From NCBI GenBank assembly GCA_900618425.1, contig UZAN01047848.1, positions 6,031 to 22,451 of the forward strand: a stretch of 16,421 nt of DNA. The letters run 5' to 3'. This DNA comes from Echinostoma caproni (lineage: Eukaryota > Platyhelminthes > Trematoda > Plagiorchiida > Echinostomatidae). Numbering within the stretch: the stretch's first letter is position 1; each line of letters opens with the position of its first letter. Shown piece by piece: positions 1-8,868 of the stretch. A program made the translations under genes and the position numbers. Below the pieces are notes generated by a model. That model was not told where the DNA came from, did no database searches, and saw nothing but the letters and a program-made list of their open reading frames with translations.

Positions 1-1
1 C

Positions 2-763
2 GGACTTCCCAGAATTCACAAACCGGGAACTCCCATTCGTCGCATATTGTCGATGACAAACTCACCTCACCACAGTATTGCATGTTGGCCATCCGAACTA
101 CTGGAGCCAGTCAAACAACATATGGCCATACACAGCCTGAACGATACGTTTGATTTCATACGTCGGATGAGGGATGCTAACCTAAAGAACAAAACAATGT
201 TTTCACTAGACGTCGAGGCCTTGTTCACAAACGTATCACTGGTAGAGACGATCGATTCCTTAGTAAATTACATTGATGANAACTTCTGCTTCGTTGTACA
301 CTCAAAGTACAGTTCCTATTCAATCAAACGCTGTATAGACAACGAGATGGTGCGGCCACGGGGTCACCACTGGGTCCACTCCTTGCTGATGCCTTCCTCA
401 CAAAACTGGAAAGAACTAAACTGAAGTCGGGAATCGATTCTTTTGAACATTACTACCGATATATGGACGACATATTCTGTGTGACTGATACCCGCTGCGA
501 CTTAGCATCCGTGTTATTGGAATTTACTTAGGCGCACAAAGCAGCACGTTTCACAATCAAACGTGAAACGACTATCCTTTTTGCATGTATCTCTTAGCCG
601 AATGGAAGATGGTCGGATCGTACGAATGTTGTACCGAAAACCGACATGGACTGGCCAGTACACCAATTTCAATAGTTTCGTTAGCATCCAACCGAAACAA
701 AACTTAGTCAAATGCTTGGCCACTAGGGCGAGGGCAATTTGCTCTGAGGTGTTGTTGGTGTGA
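2..763 (+). pseudogene. Penelope-like element reverse transcriptase, partial and broken
   Basis: This is the RT domain of a Penelope-like retroelement, open at the left edge of the window. Frame 2 opens with GLPRIHKPGTP (2-34), a typical PLE motif, followed by ILSMTNSP and LLEPVKQHM. RT motif A, SLDVEALFTNV with its catalytic Asp, ends near 235. Reading then moves to frame 1 at the undetermined base 280: VQFLFNQ, the motif-B-like GSPLGPLLADAF (361-396) and the catalytic YMDD (460-471). An in-frame TAG lies at 529-531. Near 571-578 reading returns to frame 2, with SFLHVSLSRMEDG and the conserved YRKPTWTGQYTNF (632-670), and ends at a TGA (761-763). About 20 residues normally found around base 280 appear to be missing. 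No linker or GIY-YIG domain follows, so the copy is truncated here. It is inactive as read. The PLE family is recognised with high confidence; the exact clade is not. Confidence 0.9.
280..280. other. Undetermined base (N) at an RT frame change
   Basis: The only N in the window falls inside the PLE RT, at the point where the matching protein changes from frame 2 (up to YID) to frame 1 (from LLLRCTLKVQF). Part of this disruption may therefore be an assembly or base-calling artefact. The separate stop at 529-531 and the second frame change near 575 show that the copy is degenerate anyway. Confidence 0.8.
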
Positions 764-1640
764 TCTGTTTTCTATGTAATCTGTAAACGGCTTGAGAAGG
801 AATAACTGAAAAACAATTGTTTTGTCAAATTGTGTTTGTTTTGAATGCTTTGATGGGAATCTTTCAGACAGTTTTCATTCATTGCTCTTTCTGGATAAAA
901 ATGTGTTTTTGGAGATTGTGTCCTCCGTTCCGCATTACAGTTTACCCGGGTACGTCCCTTTTGGTTACATATTGCCCATTCCCGAGTCGCCCATTAGACC
1001 CATTCCTGTTTTCCCGATGTTTTCGTGCACCTCTCTGACTTTGAATAATAAATCGGAATCGATTATCTTCCAAGAAAGAACTTTGCAAAGTTCAATGCCC
1101 GTATATTTCCTACTGTTTCCTACTTTTTCTGTCACGGATATTTCAAGAATACACCCACTGATAACAATTTTTGTCTCTGCATGCTAATACATCAAACGTA
1201 AAACGTGTGCTATTCCGAAAGAGATGATTGGTTTGGTTTTTTGCTTGGGCTTACCGAAAGTTGAAACCGGAAGCAATTTTTGCCTGAGCGTCATCCAGAC
1301 GACTGAACGAGTAGGTTGGATTGCAATATTTCACGTCCCAGTCAAGGTCACATTCCCATTGAATATCGATTCCAATCACGCCCCCCTATCGAAGCAAAAA
1401 CGAATCAGCAAGGGGTATTGTGATATGCACATGCGAATGAGTGAGTGAGTGCGGTTATGCGAAGCAGTTGTTACAAGACTGTGTTGGCCCAAAACACTAA
1501 ACTGAATGAGGTAAAAAGCAAATGATATTTTCAAACAACTTCAGAAATAAAGAACGCACACACTGCTTAGTTCAAATAATGAATTATTGGCACTTCTACT
1601 CGAAAACGGTGGAACTCTTATCACCGGGCGAGTAACATCG
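764..1640. other. No recognisable gene
   Basis: Two overlapping open frames occur here (817-1038 and 822-1187, up to 121 codons). Their translations are rich in Phe, Ser and Pro and match no family I know. A short GAGT tandem repeat lies near 1436-1450. I see nothing else that can be named. It may hold 3' flanking sequence of the PLE fragment to its left. Confidence 0.5.
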
Positions 1641-1720
1641 ATGTTCGTATGAATAAATAAGCATCTTTGTGATGATTATGAGTCCCTGGTTTGATCCCCG
1701 ACCGAACCTGGTTCTCACTC
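1641..1720 (+). repeat. Possible degenerate tRNA-like (SINE) segment
   Basis: The stretch GATGATTATGAGTCCCTGG followed by TTTGATCCCCG resembles the anticodon-to-T-arm part of a tRNA. The piece GGTTTGATCCCC (1688-1699) fits the RNA polymerase III B-box pattern GGTTCRANTCC with mismatches. No convincing A box is visible upstream, so this would be a decayed or truncated SINE head. A chance match is possible. Confidence 0.3.
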
Positions 1721-3305
1721 ATTCACGAAATGTGTCTGTAAAGTGTTATCTTCTTTTATCGGGCGTTCCAAGATGTATAAAAATTGATCACATGCCTAAG
1801 CGATATTGTGCTAATTGACAAAAAGAAACAGTAAATGAGACTATCTCAATTCAGCAGGACAGTTGGCACTTATAATCCGATAAAAGCGAGAAAAAATGAA
1901 GCAGAAAAGCATCATCAAACGTTGTATCGAATAGAGAAGACATGAAGCTCCAGGCAAAATTCATTTGGATAGACGATGATAAGATGCGGTTTTGATTGAT
2001 TGGCAATGAACTAATAGAAAACACTTCCTTAAGTGGAAATGGTTCGTAAATTTGATACGGCGGGATCCGCATGTTTTTGAGTATGAAAAGAGAAAGTCAG
2101 TTTTCTGACTCTAAGAAGAAGCTGAAGGTTAGCGAAACTAAAATATTATAGTTGATAGTGTCTGGCAACGTTTGGACTATTGAAAAAAGTATTAGTTATG
2201 GGTGATAACCCGGTGCAAGACTAACGTAAAAAGAAATTTCGAAACACTAACCCAAAACGTAACTAGTCACTGAACTTGGTGGTATGGAGTTTAGAGTCGA
2301 CTAAAGTGAGTTGATAAACGAATCGTTAGGTGAGTAAGCAAAGGTTGATACTCTATCTGTCTAATTATAAGTGTGGTTAAATGTAGTGTATAAAAAGATT
2401 AATAATATTTGTTTGTATTTAATATCCAATCAAGATACGAGCATTCTTACGCGTGATGTTGTTCCATTGGTGGACTGAACTGATAGGGTTTCTTCCCCGG
2501 GACACAGAGAATTACCGTGTTCTATGAGAGATGAGAGAGTCCTCATTCGGAAAACGCAACAGTGTCATCCGGTTAATCAACTTGATGAACCAATCACTTC
2601 ATTGTATTTTCTCAAACCAAATCGAAAGGGTAATTGTTGATCAATTTCTTTTTTCTAGAGAATTTTCGGCACCCATAAGATACTGACTGCGTTAAATTCA
2701 GTCCGGTACCTTTTGACCGTAGGTCACATATTTTCCCGGATCGTCTTAATATTTATTCAGTGAAAACTGAGGATTTTGATTCTACAATGACATTTGTCAC
2801 CAAATGTCAAAATTGTACACATGGCACCAAACATCAGTAACAAACCTGGTTTACCATTCGCTCTGGAAACGCCCCGTTGCTCGAGTTCACAAGGAATGTG
2901 ACATTTTAAAATTGAAACAGGCTTACGAAATGCAGAATTCAGTTGCATACTTTTTCTAACCAAACGAAGCGGACTTCGTTCTCTGCAATAAACTTCCGGG
3001 TTCATTTAAACATCTTCCAGTTTTTACAAGATTTAGTTGTTTGCAAGAGGCAGTATGATTGTCCTGTAAAGATGGAACAGCCGTTCTTGTTATCACTCTG
3101 AGACTGACGGTTAACGGTGCTGTCCACTTGTTTAAAGTGACCGACAGGGAAAGTGCTAACCGGATAACACGTTTATAGGAAATTATGCTCGAATAGTCGA
3201 GGTTCGCAATGGCAGTGGCACTTCTCCATTGATGGTAGTCCATTCATTTGATGCAATGCACTCACAGTATTGAACATCCTAAGATTTTACTCCGTATCAG
3301 CTACT
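1721..3305. other. No recognisable gene
   Basis: Minus-strand open frames of 73-95 codons occur (1851-2072, 2757-3005, 2956-3243). The last two overlap each other, and none resembles a known family. I see no tandem repeat or transposon terminus. Confidence 0.45.
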
Positions 3306-3315
3306 CCCCCCCCCC
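3306..3315 (+). repeat. Poly-C tract (10 C) next to a CA-rich stretch
   Basis: A run of ten C is followed directly by GCACACACAC-type sequence. This is a simple low-complexity tract prone to slippage and to length errors in sequencing. Confidence 0.9.
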
Positions 3316-4731
3316 GCACACACTAAAATGCAAACCTGTTTATTGATAGGGAATTTTACTAACAAGAAATTTTTCAGAAAGAACAAAAGTGAAAACAATA
3401 GGCGTGAAATTGAAATCACCTATATTTGACTTTCTAATAAAAATAATTTCCAGGCAATATTCAGACCTAGTGACTTGGACGAAAGATGCCCTAAAAAGCC
3501 GGTTCTAAGTCAAACGCTTTAAATGCGTTTTTCTTCTTTCCCGATCCGAGTATCCCTTGGAACCCTCAGTCATCAATTCCGTACAAATTACCAAAACATA
3601 TACCACCAACTAGCGAAGAATCATCATAGAGGGTATTCCACGGTGTTCCTCTCATGTGATAGCATGTGTTGGTAAACTTCGTCGCTTATCCTTCCGCATA
3701 TGAAAGCTACGACAATTTATATTGAAGCATGCAACTCTATGTTCTTTTGTTTATCAATGCATTTTTCTTGCCATAATTTATTGTTCGCGCGTTATTTTTT
3801 CTGAACTAATTAAACAAGAATTCATTAATCTCCGTCGCGGTTGATAAATTATCAGTCGTGTTTCTCCTATTCCTTTAAACAATCTGATCACAAAATTCTG
3901 TAATTTTTGTATCACTTGATGTGAGAATTTTGCCCACAAAAGACTCAGCGACTCCAGTAATCCACTTAATCCCCCTCTATCTGCTTGTTCTTCCCGCAAT
4001 ACAATCAGACCCAAGAATCGCTGCTTACTCTCCAGCATAAACATTTATCGTGACTCAACGGCACCCTATCCAGCTCGTATTCTAACTGACACAGCGAAGA
4101 TCAGACACGAACTAAGTTTAAACCTATGAAGATGAAGTTCTGTTTACGTTTTATGTTTGTTGTATATTCACTTTCATTCTATGTATTCCATTACAAATGT
4201 GAACATATTTTTGACTGAAATGTAGGTATGGTTGCCTGCACAAATTATTACAATACAATATAACACAATAGGAGAACGCAATGAATAGATTGAATTTGCC
4301 AATTAAAGGGACTAATTCGCATTTAAAAAAATTTAACCATCCTGTCCCGTTCCGGATTCAAAGCTTATTCAGCGGTAAACGGTACTACGTGGATGAACAG
4401 TGTATGACCGGGCATTGGTTACATTGTCTTAACTATCATAGTATTCGTTGATTGTTGTGTATGAGCTTTGTATCCTAAATTTCAATTTATTCCAGGCATT
4501 ATGAATTCATTTCAACCGCGACGGCCGTTATGACACAAGAGCTGACAAAGGATACTGAACACTCATTTTGTTTCTGTCAGCAATGTGTAGGTTTTGTATA
4601 CCTAGTTAGATCGGAACTGCAAACCGTCGGGAAGGTGGCCACAACCTCAGTTTAGGATTACGCCTTATTTTGGGGAAAACGTTTCAGATATACGGATTTC
4701 AGTTCAACTGCATGTGTTTTGACGCTGTATA
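3316..4731. other. No recognisable gene
   Basis: The only notable open frame is an 88-codon one on the minus strand (3778-4044) beginning at an ATG. Its product is Leu- and Arg-rich and unrecognised, and its TAA stop overlaps an AATAAA hexamer. No homology can be named, so it is not called as a gene. Confidence 0.45.
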
Positions 4732-4734
4732 AAT

Positions 4735-4742
4735 AATATATA

Positions 4743-4775
<33 letters not shown>

Positions 4776-4786
4776 TAGAGAGAGAA
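4735..4786. repeat. Compound (TA)n / (GA)n microsatellite
   Basis: An imperfect TA dinucleotide array, interrupted by AATATA and a single TATG unit, runs directly into GAGAGAGA and then GAAAGAA. It is a typical eukaryotic compound microsatellite. The minus-strand open frame that crosses it reads as repeated Tyr-Ile codons and is an artefact of the repeat. Confidence 0.93.
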
Positions 4787-5517
4787 AGAATCTCGAGAAT
4801 GTCAACTTTCTTCCCCTTTTTGTGCAAGTTTCTTTCCTCAGAAATGGAACGATATTTTGACAGACACAATGATTAAATACGGCAAATACACTAATGCACC
4901 AACCGTTAAGTATTAACAATAATAAACCTTTCCAACATATCGAATCCAAACGAGGATAAATTGTTGAAATTTCAATTAATCTCAACTCAATCGCTAATTT
5001 GGATTCGCCATTTGAGGGCAATGAGGACAGTCCCCTTCATTCTGTTCCAGTCAACGTTTATTTCGTATTTTATCTGACCTTGTAAACGATATTTAAAATG
5101 TATTTTGTAAATTCGCTGGTTTCTCAATCGTGTCATTCTACACGTCAATAAAACAACCGAGTCCCAATTAGTTGTACAAGACCAACCTGAAGGAGATAGT
5201 TAGTGGTTCACAAAAGATACCATGGTATACCTGTATGAAAATATTGGAATCTACACCAGCCTCCTCGAAAATGGTGGAAAACTTGAATATTGGACAATAC
5301 TTGTACTCCTCATGTTCTTTGTCGTAGGTGCACGAACGGAGAAATCGTTTGGATGACCAGGGTAGAATATTACGTCTGGAAAAGAGGAATGGAAGAAGTT
5401 ACGAGCTAGCGTTATGAGACAGTATTAGACAGCCCATATAATCTATGGTAGACAGAAGGTGACTTGATCTAAAATAAATACGATTTTCCGCTTTGAGCCG
5501 TCTAATATATCCCTAAG
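4787..5517. other. No recognisable gene
   Basis: Mostly AT-rich sequence. The minus-strand open frame 4704-5021 runs into the neighbouring microsatellite and is not credible as a gene. No repeat family or RNA gene was recognised. Confidence 0.45.
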
Positions 5518-5562
5518 TAAATAAATAAAATTAAAATAAATAAATAAAAATTATAAATATAA
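5518..5562. repeat. AATA-type A/T-rich simple repeat
   Basis: Repeated AAATAAATAAA units with interruptions (AAATTAAAATAAATAAATAAA, then AAATTATAAATATAAA) make a low-complexity A/T tract. It could be the decayed A-rich tail of a retroposon on the + strand, but no recognisable element body precedes it. Confidence 0.75.
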
Positions 5563-6640
5563 AGTCGCAGAATATCATTGATCCGTCGAGTTATTACCCA
5601 CGTTAAACCGAGTCACTGTTGTGTGATAAGAGCTCAAAACAAAAGACCATGAAGTGACGTATATTAGCCGAAATCATCATCAAACCACCGCGTTTCGCAA
5701 AAATGATAAAGACAAAACATCATTCTTTATTGTGTCTGCAAAACGATCGATGTTGACTGCCAAATTACAATTTTCCACTTAGAATTTCCAAATGTTACGA
5801 TTGACTCAGCGAACTGAAATCACTATGCCGTAATATGAAGAACTGTGCCAGATGAAAAGCAAATAAATCCTCTGAAGATACCATTACGAAATCTCCTGCT
5901 GTTTTTATGTTGTTTGGTCTCCTTTACAGTACTGACCCATCCGCACAACAGTGGATCACGAACCCAAACCCCATAGATACAATTGCACAAGATGTATTTC
6001 TCACAAAATCCCAATAACTATCTAAATACCATTTGTCTTTATTCATCATACTTTGTATTATTAAGCCGTGTAGGTGAATTGCATATTATTTCCAAGAATA
6101 TTGCGCAGCCAAGAGAATTTCTGTTACGATCAAGAAATAAAGAATATTTCCACTGTAGTTGATGAAGACAAATGTTTATTTTCAAGGTCGTATATGGTTT
6201 CGAACTGCAGTCTGTAATCCAATCTGTTGTCAAAAACTTGGTCGATTACCACATTTTCTTAATTGAAGTAATTTCCCAGGAAAATTCAAAAACGATACAA
6301 CATTTTATCTATTGGATATGGGATATTGAGACAGTTCAGAAAATATTAAGGATGTTCTGCAATGGAAACAATCAGCCTTATCACTGGTTACGCATCAATC
6401 ACAGCTGTAGTTTCCGCAATAGCTTCAGTTCTTACAACCGTTAAACATGCATTTTCATGCATCGGTTTTGGTTGTTCTCTTTTGACTGCCCATTTGAATG
6501 ACAGAGCAGAGGGTTGAATGAAATGTTACAAGCAGACTCAAATGAAAGATAGAGAATTACCATGGACAAAGGTTGGAAAGATAATTCGACACAGCCAAAC
6601 CACTCAGAGTCTCTAATCATTGACTGCCTGGGCACCTGAC
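5563..6640. other. No recognisable gene
   Basis: Several 60-90 codon open frames on both strands (for example 6172-6444 + and 5823-6014 -) show no recognisable domain. The frames on opposite strands overlap in part, as expected for random AT-rich DNA. Confidence 0.45.
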
Positions 6641-6693
6641 GGTACCAATGTGACCCGGTGTTCTGGTTTGTTTTTTATACCCTTATGGCTGGT

Positions 6694-6904
6694 CTTAGTT
6701 TGATCACCCTTGAATTTTCCCAGCCGCTGCCTACCGCTACGAACATAGCTCGCTGCGATAACCCATTTGGTGACTTTTGCAACACATGTCCCTACCAAAG
6801 TAGTCTATCGAGGTCGACCACTTGTTCCGGTGGGTGACCGCGGTTACCTCAAACTCTGCGTCTAAGCTCGCCATCATCAACAACAACGACAAGGGACTAA
6901 GCAA
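6694..6904 (-). repeat. Possible minus-strand tRNA-derived repeat
   Basis: On the minus strand, TTGCTTAGTCC (6894-6904) is an imperfect A-box match (9 of 11 positions of TRGYNNARNNG). It is followed by a GTTG-rich stretch, then AGTTTGAGGTAACC and a run that includes GGTAGGCAGC (6726-6735). The word GGTAGGCAGC also occurs downstream of the better tRNA-like head on the same strand (12819-12828). The B box is weak. Membership of a SINE family is a guess based on layout. Confidence 0.28.
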
Positions 6905-6922
6905 CCTAGAACTAGTGCACAC

Positions 6923-7499
6923 ATCAGTTCCAGTCCGCTGGGCATTGCAAAGACATCACTGATTTGAAATGTTCTCTGGGCATAATTGTTTGTTTTTGCA
7001 TGAGCTCAAAAATTTTTTTGATTTTACTAAGCAACGAATACACGTCGTTTGTAACAGACCGAACCTTGAACTGTTCGGTTTATCCGGTGTGTTTTAAGAG
7101 AATGCGTTAGTCACTATTATGATTTTTCTACTATGATAGAGACACAGTTGTATGGCTTAACTTTATCGGTAAACCTAAAATACTAGATGCATAAACACAC
7201 AGTATATGGGGAACGCAGGCAGCTTCGACACCGGATTAACACCACCTTTCTTGTTAGAACACTTACTGTAAGCTCTTTAAAGTACGTGCAACACCGCAAT
7301 TCAGTCACGCCTTCACGACTGACACTCGTATCTGAGTCGATGGAATAATACATTTGGTAAGCAATAAGCAGTTAAAAGAACCTATTTTGACAATATTCCA
7401 TTCCGGTTCCCATTGGTTGAATTGTGGCCAAACTCAAACTGATCATTTGTTTTACGCACAAAACACATTATCTTGAAACTGAAATCTTAGGCTATTTGT
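6923..7499. other. No recognisable gene
   Basis: No open frame worth calling, no RNA gene and no repeat was recognised in this stretch. Confidence 0.45.
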
Positions 7500-7509
7500 G
7501 GGGGGGGGG
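7500..7509 (+). repeat. Poly-G tract (10 G)
   Basis: Ten consecutive G residues. It is a low-complexity tract and an assembly weak point. It is isolated, without the neighbouring G-runs that a G-quadruplex would need. Confidence 0.9.
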
Positions 7510-7883
7510 TTAATTTAGGAGTCATTTATCTTTGCAAATTACAGCGACTTCCGTTCGAGTGTTGTTTGATCAAGTAGCAAACAACGCTGCACAGCGCAAT
7601 AAATCCCATTTGTGCAAGATATATAGGAAAGCAGATTAAAGCAATGTACTGCTTGTTGTGCCTAAAATTGGCTCTGGTACATGGTAGTACAAATGGCTTT
7701 CATACTGTTTTAATATGCCCGCTCAAGGTTGGAAACAAAAATGGAGGACAGGAAAATTTTGATTATTCGTCATCATTGATCTGCATTTGTGCACAATCAA
7801 TGAGTGGTAAAACGATTCGGGAATCACAATAAAATCAACAGTTGCAGAGGACTGATAGTATTGTGATAAGAGCTTCAAATTTG
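7510..7883. other. No recognisable gene
   Basis: A 62-codon open frame (7644-7832, +) begins at an ATG but matches nothing I know. No other structure was seen. Confidence 0.45.
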
Positions 7884-7957
7884 GCGGTGGTGACCTGGTG
7901 ATAATGTCACCAGCTTATCACCTCGAAAGACGTGTGTTCAAATCCCACCAAAACCCC
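7884..7957 (+). repeat. tRNA-like head of a probable SINE
   Basis: GTTCAAATCC (7936-7945) is a good B box, and it sits in a T-arm-like hairpin GTGTG-TTCAAAT-CCCAC with 4 of 5 pairs. About 35 bases upstream, TGACCTGGTGA (7891-7901) is a degenerate A box at tRNA-like spacing. The D-arm region can fold as a 7-bp hairpin, CTGGTGA/TCACCAG (7895-7901 with 7907-7913). No CCA end or intact acceptor stem is visible, so this is a tRNA-derived repeat and not a working tRNA gene. The body of the element probably continues towards about 8165, but its end is not clear. Confidence 0.55.
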
Positions 7958-8549
7958 AAGTCTTTCCCCATTGAGAATTGTATGGCAGCCATTTGAGTGA
8001 ACGCTTCCATCATCCCGAAAATTGCATCCCGTGTTGATCAAATTTTTCACAATTGAGCCACGGATGAGTGTTCTTTTGTCAACCAGGCCTGGATGGTGCT
8101 CTCGAATCAGTTTAATCAACTTCCGCCTGTATATGACTAATTTACCCGGCACTGCAGAAGTACGGGTGGCACCCGAACTTTAGACCTCTGTGTAAAGACC
8201 AAATGTGACAGTAAAATTGTTCAATTTCAGCAGTCTAACAAGGGAACTCTGTTGCACTCAAGTTTCGTTTTAGACAATTCAACCTGCACTACTGTGAGCG
8301 TCGCTTAGCACAGTACCACCCCCCACCCCACCCCGAATGGAGTGATAGTTCAGATAACTGCTTTCCACATTGTTTTGCCCAGGAAACTTCCGATTCATTA
8401 TGAAGATTCGACAGCCCGTCAAGGTTTAACTCTGTACATTTCTGATGTTCCTGGTTGCATGTGCCATATCCGTTCTACTCAATGTGTAAAGATATCTGGT
8501 CTCCAACATAACTATCTTATGTGAGTCTGAAATAGATCAAAGTCAAAGT
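7958..8549. other. Possible SINE body, otherwise no recognisable gene
   Basis: The first 200 bases may be the tRNA-unrelated body of the element headed at 7884. Beyond that, a C-rich run near 8319-8334 and a 60-codon open frame (8342-8524, +) are present, neither of them recognisable. Confidence 0.35.
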
Positions 8550-8555
8550 TTTATT
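8550..8555 (-). promoter_or_regulatory. AATAAA hexamer downstream of the non-LTR element tail
   Basis: On the minus strand an AATAAA lies about 65 bases after the stop codon of the retrotransposon tail at 8620-8868. It is placed as a polyadenylation signal would be, but the hexamer is common in AT-rich DNA. Confidence 0.3.
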
Positions 8556-8619
8556 ATGGGAATAACTTAAAGCTCATGCTTCTCTTGTCCCCATGGGATG
8601 TTTACATATTTGATTCGTT

Positions 8620-8868
8620 TCACGCTGAAAAAGAAGTTACATATAGTTCCAGGTATGAAATCATAAAGAACATAGGCTTCAGCGAAGTTGCGTTTGCAAA
8701 GTGGTGTGGGAATGTGAAGTGTACCAAGGTTTCATCGAGTCTCTGTTTGAAAGATTCAACAGTAGGTGCACAAACGACGTGAGATGGAAGGGCATTCAAA
8801 TTACTGCATACGCTGATGGCAAAATATTGGTGAGCACAGTCCCGGACCAATAATCCTTATCTCGTGCG
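8620..8868 (-). pseudogene. Non-LTR retrotransposon (CR1/RTE-like) polyprotein C-terminus
   Basis: The minus-strand translation contains FAISVCSNLNALPSHVV followed by CAPTVESFKQRLDE. Non-LTR RT proteins of the CR1/RTE/Jockey type commonly end this way: FFs-x-RV-x-WN-x-LP-x-x-VV-x-A-x-(S/T)V-x-x-FK-x-x-LD. A few residues upstream, RTR-stop-GLLVRDC looks like the preceding conserved RTRG segment with a TAA (8857-8859) in place of a sense codon. The usual Trp of the WNALP motif reads as Leu (NLNALP). The frame ends at a TGA (8620-8622). No RT palm domain is seen further upstream on the minus strand, so the copy is strongly 5'-truncated, as is usual for this class. The exact superfamily is uncertain. 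Confidence 0.75.

Noticed and set aside
822..1187. 121-codon open frame on the + strand
   Set aside because: It overlaps another frame of similar size, its translation has no recognisable domain, and frames this long occur by chance in a window of this size.
2757..3243. Two overlapping minus-strand frames (82 and 95 codons)
   Set aside because: They overlap in different frames, neither resembles a known family, and no splice pattern could be argued.
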